NCBI GenBank assembly: GCA_026075535.2
Contig: AP026546.1
Location: 2,356,001-2,420,000, forward strand
Length of the DNA: 64,000 nt
Reading direction: 5' to 3'
Origin: Tricholoma matsutake
Taxonomy: Eukaryota; Basidiomycota; Agaricomycetes; Agaricales; Tricholomataceae
The notes below the pieces were generated by a model. The model ran no database searches. It saw only the letters and a program-made list of their open reading frames with translations, and had not been told where the DNA came from. Below, one piece after another: positions 23,351-33,427 of the stretch. A program made the position numbers and the translations under genes. The stretch's first letter is position 1. Each line of letters begins with the position of its first letter.

Positions 23351-24340
23351 TGGTGAAATCCCTCAGCCTTTCATCATCACTAAAGAAACTTTATCGATTA
23401 GATCAGTTATTATGGATGTCCATGGTAACAACCAGGTAGAAAGCGTCATCGATCCCGGTTCCTTGATCATATTGATGGCTGAAGATGTTTGCCACGAACT
23501 TGGTCTGGCATATGACTCCTTGATTAGGCTTCTGATGCAGTCTGCCAATGGGACTGTGGACAAAACACTCGGCTTAGCACGCAACATGCCCTGTGATCTT
23601 GGTGGAATCACCTTATACATGCAGATACATATTATTTGGGACCTGGCTTACGATATTCTACTCGGATGACCTTTCGACGTCTTAATGGAAAGTGTCATTA
23701 GAAACTATCAGAATGAAGCCCAAACCATCATGATATGCGATCCTAACTCAACTTGGACCGCTACCATTCCCTCGATACATCGATCACACTGTCGTAGAAA
23801 AGTAGTTCGAGAGGATTTTCAGTGTTAGAGAATGAAATTTCGGAACAGTGCACTTTCATCATCTCGTTCAACTCTTCTGACTCCTCTATATTTATCGAGC
23901 ACACTGCAAATATCCCCAAAATTGACTCCTCTGAAGAATTATCCACGACGCTTTCTGACCTATATTTATCTGTGTGCGACAAGTTCCATGTTCCTCGAAA
24001 TGCCTCGATGGTGTTTATACCTATGCAAACTTCTTCATCATATGTTTCCCCTTCTCAGTTATTTCTGACAATTGCCAGTCTAGTTATTTATCGATGAAGA
24101 AAAAGTATAAACCAGTCGCACAGAAGGTCCATCCAATCGTGGCTGGACTACCCAATCATTTTCAAATTATTCGACGCATCGAGGGTGACCCCCTCAAAGA
24201 CATGCCTCCACTAAATCCCCATCCTCCGATATTCAAACCAACTCCCCAATATAACCTCAAATGCAAAAACATCATTGATCGAAATCATCCAGGTGATTTC
24301 TTATGGCCTCAAGAATGAGACCTCATGCATGACTTCATTT
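23351..24340 (+). pseudogene. Gypsy 2 aspartic protease and following linker
   Basis: The protease shows ESVIDPGSLIILM (DPGS active-site form used by this group), GLAYDSLIRLLMQSANGT, GLARNMPCDLG and YDILLG. A TGA at 23667-23669 stands where the family has Arg before PFDV. A linker with frame breaks (23760-24120) is followed by VHPIVAGLPNHFQIIRRIEGDP, which precedes the RT domain. The sequence reaches GFAWTEN at 24370, where a hAT-like element interrupts it. Confidence 0.75.
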
Positions 24341-24497
24341 GAAACCAGCAAGCAGGGTTTGCATGGACTGAAAATGAACCAGTACTTTACAGTCCCCCAC
24401 CTGTCCTAGTGGACTCTGACTGGACTGACCAGAGTCCACTGGAGTCTGAGTGGAGTCCAATTGAACTACACTAAGTCATGTAGAGTTCAATCCCCCA

Positions 24498-24920
24498 TTG
24501 GAGTCCAACTGGAGTCCAAATGGAGTCCAACTGGAGTCCAAATGGAGTCCAACTGGAGTCCAAATGGAGTCCAACTGGAGTCCAAATGGAGTCCAACTGG
24601 AGTCCAAATGGAGTCCAACTGGAGTCCAAATGGAGTCCAACTGGAGTCCAAATGGAGTCCAACTGGAGTCCAAATGGAGTCCAACTGGAGTCCAAATGGA
24701 GTCCAACTGGAGTCCAAATGGAGTCCAACTGGAGTCCAAATGGAGTCCAACTGGAGTCCAAATGGAGTCCAACTGGAGTCCAAATGGAGTCCAACTGGAG
24801 TCCAAATGGAGTCCAACTGGAGTCCAAATGGAGTCCAACTGGAGTCCAAATGGAGTCCAACTGGAGTCCAAATGGAGTCCAACTGGAGTCCAAATGGAGT
24901 CCAACTGGAGTCTGAGTGGA
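24498..24920. repeat. 22-bp tandem array, about 19 units
   Basis: The unit is GGAGTCCAACTGGAGTCCAA plus AT, itself two 11-bp halves differing at one base. Units are almost identical, so expansion is recent. Several frames on both strands are open through the array, which creates long but meaningless ORFs. Confidence 0.95.
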
Positions 24921-25042
24921 GTCTGAGTGAAGTCCAACTGGAGTCCAAGTGCAACCAAATGATAAGTCAATTAGATATGAGCTCAAAGGACTTCAGACTT
25001 GGTGAATTTCATAAAGTACCCGCAAAATAAATTTGTGTACTG

Positions 25043-25123
25043 CAGGAATTGAACTCAAGACCTCACCATAAGGAATCACATGACAAACCAAACAAATGTG
25101 CTCAACCACTTGAGCCACAGGAG
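25043..25123 (-). other. tRNA-like segment (left, element 2)
   Basis: Minus strand: TGTGGCTCAAGTGGTTGAGC (A box) and GAGTTCAATTCC (B box). It is clearly homologous to 14123-14201, including ATGACAAACCAAACA on the plus strand between the boxes. Confidence 0.65.
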
Positions 25124-26522
25124 ATTTATTGGGGATCAATATAAGGTTTATTTATGACTCAACTTTTCATATTCTTCGAGGAGGCATTTTTCAAACAATT
25201 AAGATCAAAAAATTTTAATTAACCACATCCCTCGTGTAGGACACGAGGGAGTGGGTATAATATAATAATAAACAAAAAAAAACCCCTCTCGCATCTTGCA
25301 AGAGGGGGGGGGATTACTACTATGTACATAAAAAACTAAACCCCTCGCATTCAGTGCAAGGGGGGGATTTGTAAGTACTACAATATATATACCCATCGCA
25401 CGCGTCTGTTGCCATAGCAAGCCACACCCATCATCCACCCTATGAGCAGAGGCTCGTAGGCGTGGGGATGGGTGCCATGGTCGTCGTAGCCCTGGTCTAC
25501 CCACCATCCACCCGACAAGCAGGTGCTCATCGGCGTGGGGTGGGTGTGTTGTTGGTTTTGCAGGTCTCCTAGCTCGGAGGGGTTGGGGGGAGGGGTCAGT
25601 GATGTGGCATGTGAGGGAGGGGGTAGGTGGGTGCTTACCGGGTGGGTATCCTGCTCCGCAGGTCTCCCGTTACCCCTCTGCCATCTCCTACCCTTTATCA
25701 ACACCCTCACATCCTGTTTGGATGGGGAGGAGGGGGCTGGCATGGGTGTTGTTGGGTCTGGGTTGATCCCCGTCATTCCATGTTGGCATCAGTGTTGCCC
25801 TGTCATCATTCACCATTGTCACCTCCATTCCACCCATGATCCACCCCCCGAGCAGTTGCTCAAGGGGCTGGAGGCGGGTGGTGTGTCGTTGGCCCCATTG
25901 CTTCGCATTCTGGGGGTCCTGGTGACACTCATGATCCACCCTACAAGCAGGGGCTCGCAGGCATGGGGTGGGTGTGTGGGGTTGTCTCGTGTCCAGCCAT
26001 CGGTTGTTACCAGTAGAGTAGAACCTACAAAACAAAAGAAACGAGTTAGTTAGTTTATAAAAACAAAAAGCAAATGAAAAAAACTTACGTAGGGCCCAAA
26101 TGACATGATCTGCATCATTTGGGTCCACGTTCCATCCAGTCGGCTCGTTTGTGGGTGGTGGCATTGTTACCAGTAGATTATAACCTAGAAAACTAAAGAA
26201 ACTGGTTAGTTAGTTTATAAAAACAAAAAACAAACAAAACAAAACTTACCTAGGGCCCAAATGACGCAATCTGCATCGTTTGGGCCCACGTTCCATCCAT
26301 TCAGCTCATTTGCGGGTGGTGGTGATGGTGGATTGGGCGTGGGAGTGGTGGCAGTGGGTGTCCATGCAGTGGTGGTGGTGGTAGAGAGAGGAGGGAGGGA
26401 GGCGGCGTCGATGGTGGTGGTGGTGGTGAGTGATGAGCTGGCACATTTGATGATGCGGCAATATGCTTTGTCATACACAGCTGCACCATGGTACCTAATG
26501 CAAGTAGATGATGCCTTACACA

Positions 26523-26606
26523 AGGTACTGTGGTGTAATGGTTATATTGTGCATCATGATTCATTACATAAGCAACCTACGGGGATCTGGGTTCGATTCC
26601 TTTTCT
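26523..26606 (+). other. tRNA-like segment (right, element 2)
   Basis: TGTGGTGTAATGGTTAT (A box, as in tRNA-Glu/Asp) at 26530-26546, and a perfect B box GGTTCGATTCC at 26590-26600. It points to the right terminus. It differs from the right segment of element 1, so the two right-hand heads derive from different tRNAs. Confidence 0.7.
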
Positions 26607-26793
26607 TACACACTTTTTCAGCAGAATCCAACCGGACTCCACTCAGACTCCACTCAGACTCCACTTGGAGTCCAGTTGGACTGGACTGGGACTGGACTGG
26701 CAACTTTGCAGGCAGTTGGCTGGTGACCAGTCCCAGTGGACTCCAGTTGGAGTCCACTAGGAAAGGTGGGGAGTGTAAAGACCTCAAATGAAC

Positions 26794-28195
26794 GAGGAAG
26801 GTTTTGACCCGATTTCTTCCCCCCTATCAAGTTCCCAGTTGTCCCTCACACTCCTTGGGTCGAACACAATATCCCCATACCACCTGGTTTGTATGAACAG
26901 ATTTGTGAGATGCTGAAAAAGAGATCGAAGCAGGAGTCTACGAATCATTGAACTCATCATACCGATCACAATGGTTTTGCATTGCAAAGAAGGACACAAA
27001 ATCGCTCCGAATAGTCCACAGTCTCAAGCTGCTAAACCAAGTTACGATTCAGCACTCAGGCATCGTCCTGATCCCCAAGCATTTAGCTGAACAGTTTGGA
27101 GGATGCGCTTGTGGTGGAATGTTGGATTTATATGTTGCTTTCAATGAAAGGCTCATATCTGAATCCTCTTGAGATCTAATGACTTTCCAGACCCCATTCG
27201 GCACACTTCAAATCATCACCCTACCAATGGGTTGGACAAACTCGGTTCCGATCCTACACGACGACGTCACTTTCATCCTACAACCCGAGGTCCCTCACAT
27301 CACGATCCCTTATATTGACGACACACCAGTGAAGGGTCCGAAATTGGAATATCGAACAATCGGTGGGTCTTACAAAATGATCGCCAAGAACTCAGGCATT
27401 CGACGATTCATATGGGAGCACTTCAAGAACTTGAATCGCATCATCCAGCGCATGAAGTATTGTGGTGGGACATTCTCAGGACCAAAGTTATTTGCTTGTG
27501 TCCCCGAAATAATCATTTTAGGTCATCAATGCAATATTCAAGGTTGAATGGCTGACCCAACGCGTATAGATAAGATTCAGAAGTGGGGTCCATGTCATAC
27601 GCTCATGGAAGTTAAGGCATTCTTAGGAACGATCGGAGTTTGTCAAATTTTCATTCAAAGTTTCACACATCGAGCAGCTGCGCTAATCAACCTTACTCGA
27701 AAAGATGTGCCCTTCGAATTTGGCCCATCTCAGGTAGCAGTGCAAGAGGATCTCAAGCATGCGCTCCTAGACTCACCAGCAATTCGAGACATTGACTATA
27801 CCTTGAACACTCCAGTAATCCTCGCAGTTGACACATCGACCATTGCCATCGGCTATTTCCTAGCGCAATGCGACCGCAATAACCCTCGAAAGCGATACTA
27901 CAGTTGATTTGGCTCAATCACACTTAACGACCGCGAATCCCGGTTTTCACAACTCAAACTCAAACTTTATGGTCTATATCAAGCCCTTGGGGCACTTTGT
28001 TTATATTTGATAGGGGTACAAAGCCTTATCGTCAAGGTTGATGCAAGGTATATCAAAGGCATGCTCTCAAATCCCAATATCATGCCTAGTGCTAGCATCA
28101 ACCAATGGATAGTTTCCATTCTAACGTTCCACTTCACACTAGTTCATGTCGCAGGTATGCACCATGGGCTGGACGGTCTTTTGCGACGTCCTTGA
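26794..28195 (+). pseudogene. Gypsy 2 reverse transcriptase and RNase H
   Basis: The region starts with ERGRF and FPVVPHTPWVEHNIP. RT motifs include SSYRSQWFCIAKKD, LRIVHSLKLLNQVTI, TFQTPFGTLQIITLPMGWTN and YIDDTPVKGP (motif C, xxDD). RNase H follows with NTPVILAVDTSTIAIGYFL and VDARYIKGMLSNPNI. TGA codons end successive in-frame segments at 27170-27172, 27545-27547, 27905-27907 and 28193-28195. The first three stand where relatives of this family have Arg. There is also one frameshift near 26935. Apart from these nonsense changes the protein is well preserved. Confidence 0.85.
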
Positions 28196-28199
28196 CAAA

Positions 28200-30300
28200 C
28201 CGAAGATGATGATGTCAAAGTAGAAGAAGAATTCAGCAACTGGATTGACAAATTACATGGTTTCATTCACCAAATCAACCCAGTTTTGATTCAACCATTC
28301 CCCTCTCACACGACTTATCCCACTTTCGCCCAAGCTTCAGATTTCAGTAAGGGGGAGGATGTTGCATACCAAGACATACCTCAATCGGACAAAGCAAAGA
28401 AAGAAGATGAACAATTACTGCTCATTCATAGATGGTTAGACAATATGGTGTGACCCCCAAATCTATCAGACACCGAGTACGCTACCTTTGTGCAATATTG
28501 CACCGAGTTCTTCATAGATTCCGGAAAACTATGGCAAAAAGATCGTCACAGCGAACACAAGATTGTTGCAATTCCAAACTGTTGCATCGATATTATCCGG
28601 TCATTGCACAACCATATTGGCCACAAGATGATCTTTGCCACGAAGTCTCACATCATGCTATGATTCTGGTGGCCCAACCTGAAAGCCGATATTGCATGGT
28701 ACATCTGAACATGCCACTACTGTCAGTTGCAACAAACTCGAAATCTTCTTATCCCACCAATTGTCACCACCCCCACTCCTCTATTCGGAAAAGTCTACAT
28801 CGACACAATGCACATGCCGCCTTCTGGCAGATATCGCTATATAGTACAAGGTCAATGTTCAATATTGTACTGGCCAGAGTTCAGGATGCTTCACAATGAA
28901 ACAGCAAAGACCATTGGCGATTGGATCTTCAAAGAAATCATTTGTCAATGGGGCTCGCTTTATGAGATCAATGGCCCAGCATTCCTTTCTGCTCTTGAAT
29001 ATTTGTCAAAGCGCTATCACATCAATCACATTTGGATAAGTGGCTACAATCCTCATGCCAACGGCCTCATCGAACGAGCCCACTTTGATGTACAACAATC
29101 ACTCTACAAGGCCGTTGATGGTGATCAAACTCAATGGTCGGTTGGGACATACTCAGTGTTTTGGGCAGAATGGGTAACAGTTTGAAAATGAATGGGCTGT
29201 TCACCCTATTTTGTGATCACAGGTTCTCATCCACTCATCCCTCTCAACATCTCAGAAGCGACATATCTACAACCACCACCCGATTTGATACTCTCCTCCA
29301 CCAATCTTATTGCCTGACATGCTATCACACTACAGAAACACTCGATCGATCTCAAAGTACTCTACTCTAGAGTCTACACTGCTCGATGAGAAGCTGCGAG
29401 ACGATTCGAAGAAGTTCACAAGCAAACAATTCAGGACTACAATTTTGAAAAAGGTGACCTCGTACTCACACAAGAGGCAGAGCAATATATTACCCTGGAG
29501 AATATGTTGGGAATAATAGGGAAAAAATACACTTTTTCCCTGGGGAAAAATAAAAGCAACCATCAGTAAAAAAATGTTGTTTTTCCCACACTTTTCTCTT
29601 TGCTCTTGCTCAGCAAAAATAACTCATCCATTCCTGGGAGAAAATCAGGTGAAAATGGAGGGGAAATATATCTTTTTTTCCACATTTTCTCTATATCTGG
29701 TGAAAATAACTTTTTTTCTCCTGACTTCCACAATTTTTTCACCTAGAAACAGATTAGTTATTTTTCCACAGAGAAAAAAGTGGGAATATGTGGGAAAATG
29801 CCCTTTTTCCCCCTAATGTTCACAAGTTTTTCTCCTGGAAACAGATTAGTTGTTTTCCTGCAGCAACCAAAAGGACAAAGTGTGGGAAAATAACATATTT
29901 TTACTGATGGTTCCTTTTATTTTTCCCCAGTGAAAAAATGTCTTTTTCTCCCATTATTCCCAACATTTTCTCCAGGGTAATATATTGCTCTGCCTCTTGT
30001 GTCATCACACAGATTGAGAAAGCTCTTAATCGAAAAATGTGAGCTCAATATCTTGGCCCACTCATTGTCATCGCATGAAACTATGGTGGCACTTATATTC
30101 TTTGTGAGCTTGATGGCTCAGTTCTTCATTGACCAGTAGCTGCCTTCCGAGTTCTACCCTATCTAGCATGGAAATCGATTCCCCTTCCTCCAAACTTCTT
30201 CGATATCGACAATCGTTGGCTCAAACAACTTCAAACAACATTGGACATCAACAGAGACATCGACAAAGGCATTCCTGACCTCGATGAAGACAAATCGAGC
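28200..30300 (+). pseudogene. Gypsy 2 integrase, interrupted
   Basis: The zinc-binding part reads SLHNHIGH, then about 30 residues, then CHYCQ (HHCC). The core has GKVYIDTMHMP (first Asp) and GLIERAHFDV (Glu). The middle motif reads YEINGPAF and lacks the TDN that normally precedes G-P-F, so the second catalytic Asp is deleted. The C-terminal domain is split by a MITE at 29473-30004: GDLVLT before it, TQIEKALNRKM after it. The end shows GTYILCELDGSVLH and AAFRVLPYLAWKSIPLP. Several TGA codons interrupt it. Confidence 0.8.
29473..30004. mobile_element. MITE with terminal inverted repeats of about 50 bp
   Basis: Left end AGAGGCAGAGCAATATATTA continues through CCCTGGAGAATATGTTGGGAA; the right end is the complement, ...GGGTAATATATTGCTCTGCCTCT. 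Pairing is nearly perfect for about 50 bp. TCACACA occurs directly before the left end (29466-29472) and after the right end (30005-30011), a likely target-site duplication. ACACA also forms part of the inverted repeat, so exact ends are uncertain by a few bases. The interior is T/A-rich repeats of TTTTTCC/GGGAAAA. No ORF of note. Confidence 0.8.
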
Positions 30301-31004
30301 TTTTTCTTTTTCTTTTTCTTACTTGCGATATTAAAACAAACTCTCGATCTTATAACAGTGTACTATTACAAGTCGCGATATTGTTCGAAACGTGTTTGTG
30401 CAAGCTCGACGGGGTTTTTCGGCTATGAAGGAGTTCTGAGCCTTTCCCCTATGTCTCATTTGATGAATTGTCCATCTTACTTTCTTTTTCTTTTTCTCTC
30501 CTATGTTTTTTCGCATATATCTTACATTTCCTGACTTCAATCGCATGCAATATTTCTCATTTCAAACTTATCTCACTCAGACACATGAAAAACAATAAAG
30601 TTAAAATGATAAAACAAAATTCTACTGGGATTCCTCCCACTTCCTCTCCAACACCTCTATTTCCTCCATCAAAACTTCCACCTCCAGTTTCTTCCGCACC
30701 AGCACTTCTGCAAGATACCGATGACAGAGTTTTGCTATGTCCAACTATGTCATCTCGTCCTCCACCGCCATTGATGCCCCCTCAACCATACCCGCAACCT
30801 TGGGTTCGACTTCTCACACTCTCGCTTTCCCTTCCCCTTCCCCTTGTCCTTCTCAGCCGACTTCATCTTTGCCTTTATTGTTCATTTTGGGCGCTCATCG
30901 ACTTTCGAGGGCCCGGCCTCCGCGTTTTGGATGGGCTGGATAGCCCGAATGTGTATGGCTAAGTAATCATACAGATTAGTGATCGTACTCATTATTGAAA
31001 AGGA

Positions 31005-31991
31005 TCACTTACTACGTCTTGGAGTCGACACTTCCATCGACTCCACAGTACTCTGTGTTGCTTGCTTGGAGCCCACTGTTTTCCTCAACTTGCCTCGACG
31101 GAGTCCTTGCCTCGATACTCCCTCCCAGTAGCACCCCTGCAGCCCCTGAGTGCATTTCTTGCACTTTGGGGTGCCCTCCTCGACAATGCATTCCAGAGAT
31201 GTCTTCAGCCCGGTGCAATGATCACACTAAAGCAATATCAAGAGCGTAATTAGTCTTAACGATATCAACATAGAACAATGACTTACGGGTCCATGGAACT
31301 CAATCAGTTCACCTTCCTCTAAGCGGACCCACTTCGCGACCACGGGCTCCTGATTGAGTTCGTCTTTGCCCTCCTCCTCCTCCTTGTCCATCTCATCGGC
31401 CTTCCTCTTCTCGACGATTCACTCGACAACTGGAAGGTCATCGACCAAAGGTTCCTCTTCTTCTTTGGCCTCGTCTTGATCGATTGAGAGGTGCATCACC
31501 TCGAGCACAGCTGTTCGATCACGGAACTCATCCTTCAAAACTGTCTTGGCCTGGACTTCAGCCAAGAATGCTTGATGCACCTCGACCAGTGCGTCTCGTC
31601 TATCCTTGATCCTCTTCACTTTGGCCTTGATGGCCACCTGCTGAGCCACCCTCTCCTCCTCTCTCTGCCTCTCCCCCTCGACTTTCCTCAAGTACTCCTC
31701 GAAAAGATATCTGCCACCCCATGAAACCCAATCCTCCTGAGCAAATGGTGCAAATAGACCGATTGCCTTGTCCAACGTCGTGTGCCTCGTCGAACAACCT
31801 GATCAGGTCATTGTATTCAGCCTATCAACAATGTCAAGAAGCAGATAAGTGAAGAAAAACAAAACACACAGCATTTTCTTGCAAAAAACTCAACCCCATA
31901 CCTCGAAGTCGAGGTCTTCAACTTTGCCAGCCTCGGGCATCGATTTTGCTTGGTCGAGGATAGGAATGGCAAGTTCAGCGAGGATAGACAT
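31005..31991 (-). pseudogene. Antisense ORF of gypsy 2 with Cys-cluster motif
   Basis: It lies on the strand opposite to gag-pol, between pol and the 3' LTR. Exon 1 (31991-31902) encodes MSILAELAIPILDQAKSMPE. An intron with GTATGG donor ends at 31822. Exon 2 (31821 to about 31290) is highly charged and coiled-coil-like (EEYLRKVEGERQREEERVAQ), with one frameshift near 31770 and a TGA near 31418. A second intron (GTAAGT...TTTAG) leads to exon 3 with CDHCTGLKTSLEC and KCKKCTQGLQGC, a Cys-cluster pattern. Stop at 31005. I recall similar antisense ORFs in agaric gypsy elements; function is unknown. Confidence 0.6.
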
Positions 31992-32148
31992 GTTGTTGAG
32001 GTTTAGAAGAGAACGATGAAGGAGATCCAATGAGAAGGAGAGAAGTTTGAACCACGATGCATCTTAAATCAATGATCAACAATGTCACATGACCTGGTTA
32101 TTTCAGCTCGACTGACTGGGACAGTCAGAATTTCAGTAAGGGGGAGGA

Positions 32149-33222
32149 TGATAGGTTGCTCCTTGGCTCAAAGGCCGATTCACCATTTCAACCACATTCT
32201 AATCACATCAGATAACTCGCATGAGGTCCCAGAAGCAGCGTGACCACTCCCAACCAAGTCTACCAAGCACGATATCGTATCGAATGTGGTCGAGCATTGT
32301 CAATACATCGTCAAATATCGTATCGAACGCGGTCAAGCATCGTCGAGCATCGTCAAGCGTCATCGATCAATATCAAGAGACTATGAGTGACATCGGGCGC
32401 CGCCTTTGTTATCTAAATGGTGGAAGACCATGCACTAGGATGTATTCCAACTCGTGCTCAAACCTGCTGATCATAGGTCAGCCTTGTTTTAAGTCTCTAT
32501 TGCATACAGAACCTGCTGGATGGATTATTGCGAGACTTAGCACAGTTTATACACAAAGGACAGTCCCCTTTTAGTTCTATACCCTTTATTACTCTTTCAT
32601 CATATGATATATATCTTTCTTGTTTGGATTCCAGTCTCCTTTTTGGCCTTGTGCCTTAACTCATATCTTTTGCCTCATGTTCTACACATGTTTCTCATTC
32701 CATTTTAGGAAGTTTCTTTAAAACATATAAAACTCTGTAGTATCTACTGGGAAATACAAGAAATCATCTTCACCTATCGTCTCATATACAGTTCTAAGCA
32801 TCTGATCAACTTTCTAAAACAATCTAAGTCTCTATGGGTTTTCTCAATCGACGAGAAACCTCCGTGATCATCGCATCCTCAATCCTCCCTCAATCCTCTC
32901 GTCATTAGCACTAGCAACCCTTCCAACACTTCATAGCCATTTGCCATACCCTTCATATACTATCAACCTATCGAAAGGTCCACAGAATTCACACATCGAC
33001 CATCGAGAATAACCTTGTTCGCCATCGATCTCATTGATCGGACAGCACCAAACACCTTTGTCTCTCATAGCACTACCTTCACAACTAGTACCAACTAGTT
33101 ATCTTCCCATCGGTTGGGCCACGAACATTCAGAATGACTCGCAACCTTCCTCTGACTTGTTGCAAATATGATTGATTGCCTCATCAGCAGTTTAGGTGGT
33201 TTTCCCAGGTTGAGTATCATCA
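32149..33222 (+). repeat. Gypsy 2 3' LTR
   Basis: Counterpart of 20049-21237; begins TGATAGGTTGCTCC after the purine tract and ends TATCATCA before ATGGTTTCAGG of the host LTR. Confidence 0.9.
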
Positions 33223-33427
33223 ATGGTTTCAGGTGCATGGAGTCATCATGCGTCAAGGGTGCCTTCCATGGGAAGGGGATCAAATGTATGTTGTCAGCAT
33301 GCGTCGTGTGTGTGTGTGGTGTCAAGGGCATGCCCTAAGCATGAATCAGGAGTGCCTCCTGTCTGGAGGGGATCATTGGGTACATCGGGTTGGTCAGGTT
33401 CCATGAGTTACAAGGAAAATTGTAACA
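33223..33427 (-). repeat. Gypsy 1 5' LTR, part B
   Basis: Continues the split LTR from ATGGTTTCAGGTGCATGG and ends AAAATTGTAACA, matching 10660-10859. Confidence 0.9.

Larger units (their letters stand above)
24380..26785. mobile_element. hAT-like non-autonomous element 2 (2406 bp)
   Basis: Flanked by a perfect 8-bp target-site duplication AAATGAAC (24372-24379 and 26786-26793). Termini are CAGTACTTTACAGTCC on the left and GAGTGTAAAGACCTC on the right, imperfect inverted repeats related to element 1. Subterminal GGAGTCCA/TGGACTCC repeats fill both ends; on the left they form a long tandem array. tRNA-like segments lie at 25043-25123 (minus) and 26523-26606 (plus). Internally it has the same CCCTCGC hairpins, GAGCAG..GCTC hairpins and TTAGTTAGTTTATAAAAACA intron-like blocks as element 1. 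There is no transposase ORF. Removing it joins GFAWTEN to ERGRF in the gypsy 2 frame. Confidence 0.88.
20049..33222 (+). mobile_element. Ty3/gypsy element 2 inserted in the gypsy 1 LTR
   Basis: LTRs at 20049-21237 and 32149-33222 begin TGATAGGTTGCTCC and end TTGAGTATCATCA. After the 5' LTR comes TTTTTGGAGCCCACTGTGAG, the primer-binding region seen in this agaric gypsy group. A purine tract AGTAAGGGGGAGGA abuts the 3' LTR. Gag, zinc knuckle, protease, RT, RNase H and integrase follow in order on the plus strand. Flanks AACAG and AATGG are the same target site with two transitions; removing the element restores the gypsy 1 LTR. Numerous TGA codons make it inactive. Confidence 0.92.
10120..33427 (-). 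mobile_element. Ty3/gypsy element 1 (chromoviral type) with nested insertions
   Basis: LTRs at 10120-10859 (3' LTR) and 19557-20048 plus 33223-33427 (5' LTR, split) start TGTTAAGAG and end TTGTAACA, so the termini are inverted TGTTA/TAACA. On the minus strand the order is gag, protease, reverse transcriptase, RNase H, integrase, chromodomain, accessory ORF. A purine-rich tract lies just inside the 3' LTR (about 10860-10875, AACGAGGGGG on the minus strand). Outer flanks GCATG and GTGTG agree at 3 of 5 positions and differ by transitions, so the target-site duplication is only weakly supported. All ORFs carry stops or catalytic replacements, so the copy is inactive. Confidence 0.9.

Noticed and set aside
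24498..24920. CRISPR-like array
   Set aside because: Units are contiguous with no unique spacers, and the organism is a eukaryote.
24461..25030. Long repetitive ORFs on both strands
   Set aside because: They arise because the 22-bp array has no stop in several frames; the translation is a simple repeat and the DNA is the subterminal array of a hAT-like element.
26523..26606. Functional tRNA-Glu gene
   Set aside because: A and B boxes are good, but I cannot pair a complete acceptor and anticodon stem, and it lies inside a transposon with a similar partner elsewhere.
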